Assembly (NCBI RefSeq): GCF_003416895.1 | Contig: NZ_QVIO01000002.1 | Location: forward strand, 761,811-825,810 | DNA from: Duganella sp. BJB476 | GTDB taxonomy: Bacteria; Pseudomonadota; Gammaproteobacteria; Burkholderiales; Burkholderiaceae_D | Reading direction: 5' to 3' | Length of the DNA stretch: 64,000 bases | Translations under genes and position numbers: made by a program | Shown: piece after piece, positions 16,910 to 25,180 of the stretch | Position numbering within the stretch: the stretch's first letter is position 1 | Layout: each line of letters starts with the position of its first letter | Notes under the pieces: generated by a model | Databases searched by the model: none | Seen by the model: the letters and a program-made list of their open reading frames with translations, nothing else | What the model was told of the DNA's origin: nothing

Positions 16910-18562
16910 ATGAACCTCAAAAATCTCAAAGTAAGCACCCGGCTGGGCCTGGGCTTCGGTGCCATATTGCTGATGCTGACCATCGCCAGCGTGCAAAACA
17001 TCGCCAGTCTTGGCAAACTCAACGACGGCACCGACGCCATCGTCACGGAAAATTACGCCAAGGTGGTGCAGGCGCAAGCCATCCTCAACCACAGCAACAA
17101 GATCGCCCGTTCGCTGCGCAACGCCCTGCTGATCCGTGACGACGCCAAGGCCGCCAAGGAGCTGGCGGTCGTCGCCGACAAGCGCAAGGAGATCGATGCG
17201 GCCACGCAAACGCTGTCCACCATGGTCAAGTCCGCCACCGGACGCCAGCTGTTCGCGGCGGTGCAAGCCACGCGCGCGCCCTACGAGGCGGCGCTCGACG
17301 AGGTGATGCGCAAGCGCAGCGCCGACGACATCGACGGCGCCGTCGACACCATGCTGACGCATATGCGCGATCTGCAACTGGCCTATATGAACAGCCTGGA
17401 CGCGCTGATCGCGCACCAGAGCGAAGCGATGGAAAAAGGCCGCCTGAAAGCGGACGCCACCTACATCGAAGCGCGCAACTTCGCCATCGTGCTGGGCCTG
17501 CTGTCGCTGGCCATGGGCGTGGCGGCGGCCGTGCTGATTTCGCGCCAACTGCTGCGCCAGCTGGGCGGCGAACCGGACCACGTGGCCGGCATCGCCAGCC
17601 GGATCGCCGCCGGCGACCTGGCCGTCGACATCCACACCCGCAGCGGCGACCAGCGCAGCCTGCTGTTCGCGATCCAGGCCATGCGCGACAGCCTGGCCGG
17701 CATCGTCGGCCAGGTGCGCGGCGGCGCCGATTCCATCGTCACGGCCGCCACCGAAATCGCGGCCGGCAACCTGGACCTGTCCGCGCGCACCGAGCAGCAG
17801 GCCAGCTCGCTGGAAGAAACCGCCTCGTCGATGGAAGAGCTGACCGCCACCGTCAAGCAAAACACCGAGAGCGCGCGCCAGGCCAACACGCTGGCCGCCA
17901 ACGCATCGCAGATCGCGGTCGAAGGCGGCGTGGTGGTGGCCAAGGTGGTGCGCACCATGGACGAGATCAACGACTCGGCGCGCAAGATCGTCGACATTAT
18001 CTCGGTCATCGACGGCATCGCCTTCCAGACCAACATCCTGGCCTTGAATGCGGCGGTGGAAGCGGCGCGCGCCGGCGAGCAGGGACGCGGCTTCGCCGTG
18101 GTCGCCACCGAAGTGCGCACGCTGGCGCAGCGTTCGGCGGCCGCGGCCAAGGAGATCAAGACACTGATCGACGATTCGGTCAACAAGGTTGCCGCCGGCA
18201 CCGAGCTGGTCGGCGAAGCCGGTTCGACGATGGAGGACATCGTCGCCGCCGTTAAATCGGTGACGGCGATCATGGGCGAGATCAGCATCGCCAGCCACGA
18301 GCAGGAAGCCGGCATCGAGCAGATCAACCAGGCCATCGCCGAGATGGACACGGTGACGCAGCAGAACGCCGCGCTGGTCGAGGAAGCGGCAGCCGCCGCC
18401 GAGGCGCAGCAGGACCAGGCGCATCACCTGGTGCAGCTGGTGGGCGTGTTCAAGCTGGCCTCGGATCGCCGCGCCGCGGCGGTCCGCAGCCTCGGCCAGC
18501 GCAAGCCATCGCAGTTGGCGCTGGGCGCGCCGCACAACCTGCGCGACCGCGAAGCCGCTTAA
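16910..18562 (+). CDS. Methyl-accepting chemotaxis protein
   Basis: A 550-residue transmembrane chemoreceptor that signals to CheA/CheW. Order: short cytoplasmic N-tail, membrane helix (about 10-30, [16 protein letters not shown]), four-helix-bundle periplasmic sensor (about 35-185), second helix (about 187-208), HAMP (about 210-262), then the cytoplasmic coiled-coil signalling domain with the highly conserved tip [20 protein letters not shown] and [21 protein letters not shown]. The C-terminus lacks a CheB/CheR pentapeptide. No che genes are close by, so it feeds a pathway encoded elsewhere. The ligand is unknown. Confidence 0.95.
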   Translation: MNLKNLKVSTRLGLGFGAILLMLTIASVQNIASLGKLNDGTDAIVTENYAKVVQAQAILNHSNKIARSLRNALLIRDDAKAAKELAVVADKRKEIDAATQTLSTMVKSATGRQLFAAVQATRAPYEAALDEVMRKRSADDIDGAVDTMLTHMRDLQLAYMNSLDALIAHQSEAMEKGRLKADATYIEARNFAIVLGLLSLAMGVAAAVLISRQLLRQLGGEPDHVAGIASRIAAGDLAVDIHTRSGDQRSLLFAIQAMRDSLAGIVGQVRGGADSIVTAATEIAAGNLDLSARTEQQASSLEETASSMEELTATVKQNTESARQANTLAANASQIAVEGGVVVAKVVRTMDEINDSARKIVDIISVIDGIAFQTNILALNAAVEAARAGEQGRGFAVVATEVRTLAQRSAAAAKEIKTLIDDSVNKVAAGTELVGEAGSTMEDIVAAVKSVTAIMGEISIASHEQEAGIEQINQAIAEMDTVTQQNAALVEEAAAAAEAQQDQAHHLVQLVGVFKLASDRRAAAVRSLGQRKPSQLALGAPHNLRDREAA

Positions 18563-18606
18563 GCCGGCCACTGGCGGACCGGGGGGCCGCCAGCTACAAT
18601 CGGTCG

Positions 18607-19161
18607 ATGAGCCAATTACACATCGACCTGCTGGAGCCTGCCGGCTTCGACGATTTTCTCCTCTACCTCAACGATCACCTGTCCGACAACGGCCAGGGCG
18701 ACACCGCGTATTTCCAGCCGCTGCCGCGCGCGGACTCGCGTCTCTCAGCCGACAAGGCCGACGCTTTCCGCACCTGCATGCAGACGCCGCTGGATGCGCC
18801 CGGCTGGCGCCGCTTCTGGCTGGCGCGCACCGCCGACGGCCGCATCGCCGGCCACCTCGACCTGCGCGCCCATCCCGAACGCTACGCCACCCACCGCTGC
18901 GTGCTGGGCATGGGCGTGGACCGCGCCTTTCGCCAACTCGGACTGGGTGGCCGCCTGATCGACCACGCCGCGCAATGGGCGCGCGCATCGGCGCAACTCG
19001 CATGGATCGACCTGCAAGTGCTGTCCGTGAACGCCCCCGCCATCCGCCTCTACCAAAGCAAGGGCTTCGAACAAACCGGCGAAATCACCGACCTGTTCCG
19101 CATCGACGGCAACAGCTTCGCCTTCACCGGCATGAGCAAACGCCTTGAAACCAGCCTATGA
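18607..19161 (+). CDS. GNAT family N-acetyltransferase
   Basis: A 184-residue GNAT enzyme with the acetyl-CoA-binding motif A region around MGVDRAFRQLGLGGRLIDHAAQWA (R-x-x-G-x-G/A variant), the substrate strand LDLRAHPERY and the C-terminal LSVNAPAIRLYQSKGFEQTG. The acceptor amine is not predictable. It lies 45 bases after the chemoreceptor on the same strand and may be read through from it; its end precedes the sigma-54 promoter region of the next operon. Confidence 0.9.
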   Translation: MSQLHIDLLEPAGFDDFLLYLNDHLSDNGQGDTAYFQPLPRADSRLSADKADAFRTCMQTPLDAPGWRRFWLARTADGRIAGHLDLRAHPERYATHRCVLGMGVDRAFRQLGLGGRLIDHAAQWARASAQLAWIDLQVLSVNAPAIRLYQSKGFEQTGEITDLFRIDGNSFAFTGMSKRLETSL

Positions 19162-19198
19162 CATTGATTATCATTCATCCCCACGAAAGCGGGCAGGT

Positions 19199-19212
19199 GT
19201 CCGTTTCCGGAC
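19199..19212. promoter_or_regulatory. Dyad GTCCG-TTTC-CGGAC, possible activator site
   Basis: A perfect 5-bp inverted repeat with a 4-base centre, about 131 bases upstream of the start site expected from the sigma-54 promoter at 19311. Distance and symmetry suit an enhancer site for an NtrC-type activator, such as the one encoded at 23762 in this operon. This is inferred from position only. Confidence 0.45.
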
Positions 19213-19310
19213 GGTGTTGAACGGAGACGGGCAGGCGCACGCTACCGGCCTGGCCGGCGGCCGTGCACCAGAGCCTTGATTTGACTGGCTTTGCCGCCAT
19301 TCCCGGCATG

Positions 19311-19326
19311 TGGCACGGCTATTGCA
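19311..19326 (+). promoter_or_regulatory. Sigma-54 (-24/-12) promoter
   Basis: TGGCAC at 19311-19316, five bases, then TTGC at 19322-19325: the GG and GC are exactly 10 bases apart, matching the RpoN consensus. The expected start site is near 19337, 26 bases before the ATG of the membrane-fusion gene. The operon behind it encodes its own sigma-54 activator. Confidence 0.85.
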
Positions 19327-19357
19327 ATAGTGAACACATCTTCAGCTCACTATTGCA
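19323..19357. repeat. 11-bp inverted repeat over the -12 element and leader
   Basis: TGCAATAGTGA at 19323-19333 and its perfect complement TCACTATTGCA at 19347-19357 flank 13 bases. The left arm overlaps the -12 element; the right arm ends 5 bases before the ATG at 19363, where no clear ribosome binding site is seen. It could be a repressor operator at the promoter. Confidence 0.75.
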
Positions 19358-19362
19358 TCCCC

Positions 19363-20610
19363 ATGGACCAGGCGCTCAACCCTTCGATCATCTCCGGCCG
19401 CCGGCGCAAGACCGTCATGGTCCTGGCCGCCGCGCTGGCCACGCTGTGCGCCGCCGCGTGGGGCATCAACCGCGTGGTCAGTCCCAGCGTCGACGCCGGC
19501 AGCGTGTCGCTGGCCGAGGTCCGCGTCGGCAATATCGCCAACACCATCAACGCCTCCGGCATCGTCATCCCGGTCCACGAGGAACTGGTCTCCAGTCCGA
19601 TCCAGACCCACGTCGCCAAGGTCCACGCCAAGCTGGGCCAGCAAGTCAAGGCCGGCGAGCTGCTGCTGGAACTGGACAACCGCACCATCGTGCTGGCGAT
19701 CGACAGCATCCGCGAACAACTGGCCCAGCAGGAAAACCGCATCCTGGCGCTGACGCTGGAACTGGAACAGAAACGCAAGCAGATCGTCAGCGCCATCGAA
19801 CTGCTGGAGCTGGACCTGCAAGCGACGCGCGTCAAGCTGGGCCGCTACCAGACCTTGCGCAAGGCCGGCGGCGTCTCGGCCGAGGATCTGCTGACGGCCG
19901 AACTGAACGTCAAGCGCACCGAGATCCAGCTGCGCCAGCAGCACGAGCAGATCGACGACGGCAAGCGCGTCACCTCCTCCAGCATCGAAGGCGCTCGGCT
20001 GCAAAAGAACATCCTGCAAAAGCAGCTGCAACAGCAACAGGAGCTGCTGGCGCAAACCCAGGTGCGCGCACCGTTCGCAGGCATGCTGAGCTGGCTGCTG
20101 GCCGATGAAGGCGCCAGCCTGGCCACCGGCCAGCTGGTGGCCAAGGTTTCCGAACTGAGCAACTACAAGGTCGAAGCCTCGCTGTCCGACTTCCACGCCC
20201 GCGCGCTCAGCGCCGGCCAGGCGGTGCGCGTCGAGCAAGGCAATGTGCGGCTGGACGGCGTGGTGCAGACCATCCTGCCGGAAATCCAGAACGGCACCGT
20301 CAAGCTGCTGGTCACGCTGGCCCAGCCCAATCATCCGATGCTGCGCAACAAGCTGCGGGTGGAAGTGAACATCGTCACCGAGCAAAAACAGAACACCCTG
20401 CTGGCCGACTACGGCCCCGCCTTCAACGGCCGCGGCCCGCAAGACATCTTCGTGGTGCGCGACGGCGTGGCCCGCAAGACCACGCTCAACATCGGCGCCA
20501 GCGACGGCAAGGCCGTGGAGATCCTGGCCGGCGCCCGCGCCGGCGACCGCCTCATCATTTCAGACACCACCCGCTACAAGGACCGCGACAGCATCCGCGT
20601 CGCCCAATAA
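19363..20610 (+). CDS. Periplasmic adaptor (HlyD/MacA-type membrane-fusion protein)
   Basis: A 415-residue adaptor of an ABC tripartite exporter, anchored by one N-terminal helix (about 17-34, VMVLAAALATLCAAAWG). It has biotinyl-lipoyl half-motifs (VHAKLGQQVKAGELLLELDN and LLAQTQVRAPFAGMLSWL) split by a long coiled-coil hairpin (about 100-220), a beta-barrel domain (about 230-330) and a membrane-proximal end. The ATG at 19363 is preferred because it leads straight into a positive tail and the helix; an in-frame ATG at 19291 would start before the sigma-54 start site. First gene of a six-gene unit. Confidence 0.92.
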   Translation: MDQALNPSIISGRRRKTVMVLAAALATLCAAAWGINRVVSPSVDAGSVSLAEVRVGNIANTINASGIVIPVHEELVSSPIQTHVAKVHAKLGQQVKAGELLLELDNRTIVLAIDSIREQLAQQENRILALTLELEQKRKQIVSAIELLELDLQATRVKLGRYQTLRKAGGVSAEDLLTAELNVKRTEIQLRQQHEQIDDGKRVTSSSIEGARLQKNILQKQLQQQQELLAQTQVRAPFAGMLSWLLADEGASLATGQLVAKVSELSNYKVEASLSDFHARALSAGQAVRVEQGNVRLDGVVQTILPEIQNGTVKLLVTLAQPNHPMLRNKLRVEVNIVTEQKQNTLLADYGPAFNGRGPQDIFVVRDGVARKTTLNIGASDGKAVEILAGARAGDRLIISDTTRYKDRDSIRVAQ

Positions 20611-20631
20611 CCTCATCGAAAGGACCGCATC

Positions 20632-21294
20632 ATGATACGCCTGAGCAAAGTCAGCAAAACCTACCAAACCGACAAAGTCGAAACCCTGGCCCTGAAAGAC
20701 ATCGACCTGCATGTGGCGAAATCGGAATTCGTCTGCATCATGGGCCCCAGCGGTTGCGGCAAGAGCACGCTGCTGAACCTGATCGGCCTGCTGGACCGTC
20801 CAGGCAGCGGCGCCATCCACGTGGGCGGCGCGCCGGTGGCCTCGTACAAGGACAAGCATGTGGCCAAGCTGCGCAACAACACCTTCGGCTTCATCTTCCA
20901 GAGCTTCCACCTGATCAACGACCTGCGCGTGATCGACAACGTCGAGCTGCCGCTGCTGTACCGCGACCTGTCGGCCAAGAAGCGCCAGCGGCTGGCGCGC
21001 GAGGCGCTGGAAAAAGTCGGCCTCGGCGCCCGCATGGACCACTACCCCAACCAGCTGTCGGGCGGCCAGCAGCAGCGCGTGGCGATCGCCCGCGCCATCG
21101 TCGGCCAGCCGCAGGTATTGCTGGCGGACGAGCCGACCGGCAACCTGGACAGCAAGATGGGCCAGGAAGTGATGGACATCCTGCTCAAGCTCAACAGCGA
21201 AGGCACGACCGTGGTGATGGTCACCCACGACGAGCAGGAAGCCAAGCTGGCCAGCCGCATCGTGCGCGTGTTCGACGGCCAGCTGGTCGCTTAA
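20632..21294 (+). CDS. ABC transporter ATPase (MacB/LolD type)
   Basis: A 220-residue ATP-binding subunit powering the two FtsX-like permeases behind it. It has Walker A GPSGCGKSTLLNLIG (about 38-52), Q-loop FIFQSFHLI, signature LSGGQQQRVAIARAI, Walker B VLLADEPTGNLDS and the switch histidine in VTHDEQEA. The TGNLDS end is typical of the LolD/MacB/FtsE group, which transmits force to the periplasm instead of moving substrate through the membrane. It starts 21 bases after the adaptor with AAGGA upstream. Confidence 0.96.
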   Translation: MIRLSKVSKTYQTDKVETLALKDIDLHVAKSEFVCIMGPSGCGKSTLLNLIGLLDRPGSGAIHVGGAPVASYKDKHVAKLRNNTFGFIFQSFHLINDLRVIDNVELPLLYRDLSAKKRQRLAREALEKVGLGARMDHYPNQLSGGQQQRVAIARAIVGQPQVLLADEPTGNLDSKMGQEVMDILLKLNSEGTTVVMVTHDEQEAKLASRIVRVFDGQLVA

Positions 21295-21303
21295 GGAGAC
21301 GCC

Positions 21304-22542
21304 ATGTTCAGGAATTATCTGCTGACCGCGTGGAAGGTCTTCATGCGCCGCAAGCTGTTCACCGCGATCAACCTGCTGTGCATCGTGCTGACCCTGGTGG
21401 TGCTGCTGGTGGTCACGGCGCTGCTGCAAAACGCTTTTTATCCGTCCGGGGTGGAAGGCAAGAGCGAGCGCTTCGTGCAGGCCATCATGGTCGAGGCGCG
21501 CCACACCGACAACAAGAGCGTGCGCCGCAGCCCGCTCGGCTTCAAGCTGATCGACAAGTACATCAAGCCGCTGCCGGGCGTGGAGGCGGTATCGGCCGTC
21601 ACCATGCCGGAAACCGTGTCGGTCTACCAGGAAGGCCGCGTCAGCGAACTGCTGATGCGCCGCACCGACGCCGAGTATTGGAAGATCCTCGACTTCAAGG
21701 TATTGCAGGGCCGCGTGCCGGACCAGGCCGACATGGACCAGGGCCGCTTCGTGGCCGTCATCAACGCCAGCACCGCACGCCAGCTGTTCCCCGGCCTGCC
21801 GGCGCTGGACCAAAAGATCAGCATCGGCGGCCAGTACTTCACCATCATCGGCGTGGTCGAGGACGTCATGCACATCAACGCCTTCGCCGACATCTGGGCG
21901 CCCATCACCACCTTCCCGTCCACCGACTACCGCAGCCAGATGTTCGGCAACTTCGCCATGCTGGTGCTGGCGCACAAGGCCGCCGACCTGCCGCGCATCC
22001 GGCGCGACATCGAAGCGGCCGCCAAGACCGTGGTGTTCGACGATCCCAAGCAATTCAACATCGCCCGCATCTGGGGCGACAGCAAGCTCGACCTGTTCTC
22101 GCGCACGCTGTTGCAGAAGGAAGGGGCCGATTCCGGCGCCGCCACCATGCTGCTCATCATCGGCGGCATGATGCTGCTGTTCATGGCGCTGCCGGCGCTG
22201 AACCTGGTCAACCTGAACACCGGCCGCATCCTTGAACGCAGCAGCGAGATCGGCGTGCGCAAGGCCTTCGGCGCCACCAGCGCCCACCTGGTGCGCCAGC
22301 TGGTGCTGGAGAATGTGCTGCTGTGCCTGGCCGGCGGCCTGATCGGCCTGGCCTGCGCGCGCGTGGTGCTGTGGTGGCTGGAAGGCTCGGGCCTGATCCC
22401 CTATCTGCATGTGGAACTGAACCTGGCCGTGTTCGGCATCGGCCTGCTGCTGGCGACCGTGTTCGGCCTGCTGTCCGGCGTGCTGCCGGCCTGGAAAATG
22501 TCCCGCCTCGACCCCGTCCACGCCTTGAAAGGAGCCGCATGA
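21304..22542 (+). CDS. ABC permease, FtsX/MacB-like, first
   Basis: A 412-residue permease with one N-terminal helix (about 18-42, LFTAINLLCIVLTLVVLLVV), a large MacB-type periplasmic domain (about 45-280), and three C-terminal helices forming the FtsX domain (GRILERSSEIGVRKAFGATSAHLVRQLVLENVLL, ending WKMSRLDPVHALK). The ATPase stops 9 bases upstream. Its stop overlaps the start of the second permease as ATGA. Confidence 0.93.
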   Translation: MFRNYLLTAWKVFMRRKLFTAINLLCIVLTLVVLLVVTALLQNAFYPSGVEGKSERFVQAIMVEARHTDNKSVRRSPLGFKLIDKYIKPLPGVEAVSAVTMPETVSVYQEGRVSELLMRRTDAEYWKILDFKVLQGRVPDQADMDQGRFVAVINASTARQLFPGLPALDQKISIGGQYFTIIGVVEDVMHINAFADIWAPITTFPSTDYRSQMFGNFAMLVLAHKAADLPRIRRDIEAAAKTVVFDDPKQFNIARIWGDSKLDLFSRTLLQKEGADSGAATMLLIIGGMMLLFMALPALNLVNLNTGRILERSSEIGVRKAFGATSAHLVRQLVLENVLLCLAGGLIGLACARVVLWWLEGSGLIPYLHVELNLAVFGIGLLLATVFGLLSGVLPAWKMSRLDPVHALKGAA

Positions 22543-23747
22543 TGCTGCGCCACTTACTGAAATTGATCTGGAAACGCAAGTCGCGCAATATGATGCTGTC
22601 GCTGGAGATCCTGCTGGCCTTCGTGGTGGTGTTCGCCATCAGCGCCTTCGCCCTGCGCAGCTACCAGCTGTACCAGCTGCCGACCGGCTTTGGCTACCAG
22701 GACGTGTGGTCGGTCTCGCTCAACGCCCGCACCGAGGGCGGCATCGAAGCCGATCCGCAGATCTACGACAAGCTGCGCCAGAGCCTGAAGGCCTTGCCGG
22801 AAGTGGAGGAAGTGAGCTTCACCACCTTCCCGGTCTACCAGTCGTCGAACTGGACCAGCGAATTCACGCTGCGCGAAGGCAAACGCAAGTTTGTCTCCAA
22901 CCTGTTCGAAATGAGCGATGAATTTCCCGCCGTGGCCGGCATGACGCTGGCCGAGGGCCGCTGGTTCTCCCGGGCCGACGATGGCGCGGCCGAGCGGCCG
23001 GTGGTCATCAACCGCCGCCTGGCGCGGAAGCTGTTTGACGGCAAGCCGGCGCTCGGCCTGGTATTCAGCGAGGACGAGGACCATCCCAAGAAGGCGCTCA
23101 AGCAGTACAAGGTGGTCGGCATCGTCGAGGAGTTCCGCAGCCAGGGCGAGTTCATGTCTCCGACCGGCTTCATGCTGGTGCGCCATCAAATAGGCCCCGA
23201 TGAAGGCCCGCTGGAGGCGATCCAGCTCAAGGTGCGGCCAGGCACGCCGCGCACCTTCGAAGCGGCACTCAACCGCCAGCTCAAGCTGGTGCGCAACGAC
23301 TGGAGCTACACCATCTCGCCGGTGGCCGACATGCGCACCTCGATGCTGAAGGCCCAGACCATACCGCTGACGGTGCTGGCGGTGATCGCCGCCTTCCTGC
23401 TGGTGATGGTGGCGTTCGGCCTGTTCGGCGTGCTGTGGCAGAACACCACCCAGCGCATCCCGGAGATCGGCTTGCGGCGCGCCATCGGCGCCGATTCCGG
23501 CCACATCTACAGCCAGATCATCGTCGAGCAAATGCTGCTCAGTTCGGGCGCCATCTTCATCGCGCTGCTGTTGCTGGTGCAGCTGCCGCTGACCGGCGTG
23601 CTGGGCGACAGCCTGAACTGGGCGGTGTTTTTGATGTCGACCGCGCTATCGGCCAGTGTGATCTATCTGCTATCCTTGCTCTGTTCGCTCTATCCGGGCT
23701 GGCGCGCCGCGCGCCTGAGCCCGACCCAGGCGCTGCACTATGAATAA
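22539..23747 (+). CDS. ABC permease, FtsX/MacB-like, second
   Basis: A permease of about 402 residues with the same layout as the preceding one: N-terminal helix (MLSLEILLAFVVVFAISAFAL), periplasmic domain (about 40-275) and three C-terminal helices (QRIPEIGLRRAIGADSGHIYSQIIVEQ; end GWRAARLSPTQALHYE). The two permeases probably form a heterodimer. Two start codons, 22539 and 22542, are both plausible; the AAAGGAG at 22528-22534 fits 22542 slightly better by spacing. Translation is likely coupled to the first permease. Confidence 0.93.
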   Translation: MMLRHLLKLIWKRKSRNMMLSLEILLAFVVVFAISAFALRSYQLYQLPTGFGYQDVWSVSLNARTEGGIEADPQIYDKLRQSLKALPEVEEVSFTTFPVYQSSNWTSEFTLREGKRKFVSNLFEMSDEFPAVAGMTLAEGRWFSRADDGAAERPVVINRRLARKLFDGKPALGLVFSEDEDHPKKALKQYKVVGIVEEFRSQGEFMSPTGFMLVRHQIGPDEGPLEAIQLKVRPGTPRTFEAALNRQLKLVRNDWSYTISPVADMRTSMLKAQTIPLTVLAVIAAFLLVMVAFGLFGVLWQNTTQRIPEIGLRRAIGADSGHIYSQIIVEQMLLSSGAIFIALLLLVQLPLTGVLGDSLNWAVFLMSTALSASVIYLLSLLCSLYPGWRAARLSPTQALHYE

Positions 23748-23761
23748 GGCTGTTTGAATTG

Positions 23762-25180
23762 ATGGAATCGTCCCCTAAACAACGCATACTCATTGTCGAC
23801 GACGACAGCGCGGTACAGGTGTCGCTGGCGCTGCTGCTCAAGCAGTCCGGCTTCGACACCGTGTGCTGTGACGATCCGCAGCAGGCGCTGGCGCAGCTGG
23901 CGCGCCAGCCCGCCGACTTGGTATTGCAGGACATGAATTTCTCGCTGCGCACCAGCGGCGAGGAAGGCTTGCAGCTGCTGGCAGACATCAAGCAGCTGCA
24001 ACCGGCATTGCCGGTGCTGCTGATGACGGCCTGGGGTTCGATCGCGCTGGCGGTCAAGGGCGTGCAGGCGGGCGCCGCCAACTTCTTCACCAAGCCGTGG
24101 GACAACGCCCAGCTGGTGGAACTGATCCGCACCACGCTGGACACCGCCGCGCCCGCCCCGGCAGGCTGCCCGACGCGCGCGGCGCTCGATGCCCAGTTCG
24201 ATTTCAGCGGCATCGTCGGCGAGCATCCACGGCTGCTGAAGGTGCTGTCCACCATAGGCCAGGTGGCGGCCACCAAGGCGCCGGTGCTGATCCTGGGCGA
24301 GAGCGGCTGCGGCAAGGAGCTGATCGCCGACGCCCTGCACCGCAACAGCCCGCGCGCGGCGCGGCCCATCGTCAAGATCAACATGGGGGCGATCACGCCG
24401 TCGCTGTTTGAAAGCGAAATGTTCGGCCACGTGCGCGGCGCCTTCACCGACGCCAAGACCGACCGCAAGGGCCACGTCGCCAGCGCGCACGAAGGCACGC
24501 TGTTCCTCGACGAGATCGGTGAACTGAACCGCGCCGACCAGGTCAAGCTGCTGCGCGTGCTGCAGGACCAGACCTACCAGGCGGTCGGCGCCAGCCGCAT
24601 GGAGCGGGCCGACATCCGCGTGGTGTCGGCCACCAACCGAGAGCTGGCCGAGCTGGTCGCCAGCGGCGAGTTCCGCGAAGACCTGTTCTACCGCCTCAAC
24701 CTGATCACCATCCGCCTGCCGCCGCTGCGCGAACGGCGCAGCGACATACCGCTGCTGGCGCGCCACATTATCGGCCAGGTGGCGGAGAGTTATGGCCTGG
24801 GTCCAGCGACCATCGCGCCGGCCGCGCTGGAGTGGCTGAGCGCGCAGCCCTGGCCGGGCAATATCCGCCAGCTCAAGCAGACGCTGGAACGCACACTGCT
24901 GCTGGTCGGCAAAAGCGAACTGAAGCAGGCCGATTTCATCGCCGCCGAGCAGCATGAAAACGGCGGCGTGCCGCGTTCGGCCAGCCTGGGCGTGGACGGC
25001 ATGACCTTGGAGCAGGTGGAGCGCCACATGATCGCCAAGGCGCTTGAGCAGCACCAGGGCAATATCTCGCGCGTGGCCAAGGCGCTGGGCCTGAGCCGCA
25101 CCGCGCTGTACCGGCGGCTGGAACGTCACGGCCTGGGCGGCGACGCCACGCCCGAGTCCGACCACGCAGCGCGCGCATGA
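23762..25180 (+). CDS. NtrC-family sigma-54-dependent response regulator
   Basis: A 472-residue bacterial enhancer-binding protein. The receiver domain (about 7-120) has the acidic pocket DDD at 13-15 and phospho-acceptor Asp57 (LVLQDMNF). The AAA+ domain (about 145-380) has Walker A GESGCGKE, the sigma-54 contact GAFTDA, and Walker B TLFLDEIGELNRADQVKLL. A Fis-type helix-turn-helix ends it (about 425-465, QGNISRVAKALGLSRTALYRRL). The frame also allows a TTG one codon earlier; ATG 23762 is preferred. It lies 14 bases after the second permease and overlaps the kinase gene. Likely targets include the sigma-54 promoter at 19311. Confidence 0.95.
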   Translation: MESSPKQRILIVDDDSAVQVSLALLLKQSGFDTVCCDDPQQALAQLARQPADLVLQDMNFSLRTSGEEGLQLLADIKQLQPALPVLLMTAWGSIALAVKGVQAGAANFFTKPWDNAQLVELIRTTLDTAAPAPAGCPTRAALDAQFDFSGIVGEHPRLLKVLSTIGQVAATKAPVLILGESGCGKELIADALHRNSPRAARPIVKINMGAITPSLFESEMFGHVRGAFTDAKTDRKGHVASAHEGTLFLDEIGELNRADQVKLLRVLQDQTYQAVGASRMERADIRVVSATNRELAELVASGEFREDLFYRLNLITIRLPPLRERRSDIPLLARHIIGQVAESYGLGPATIAPAALEWLSAQPWPGNIRQLKQTLERTLLLVGKSELKQADFIAAEQHENGGVPRSASLGVDGMTLEQVERHMIAKALEQHQGNISRVAKALGLSRTALYRRLERHGLGGDATPESDHAARA

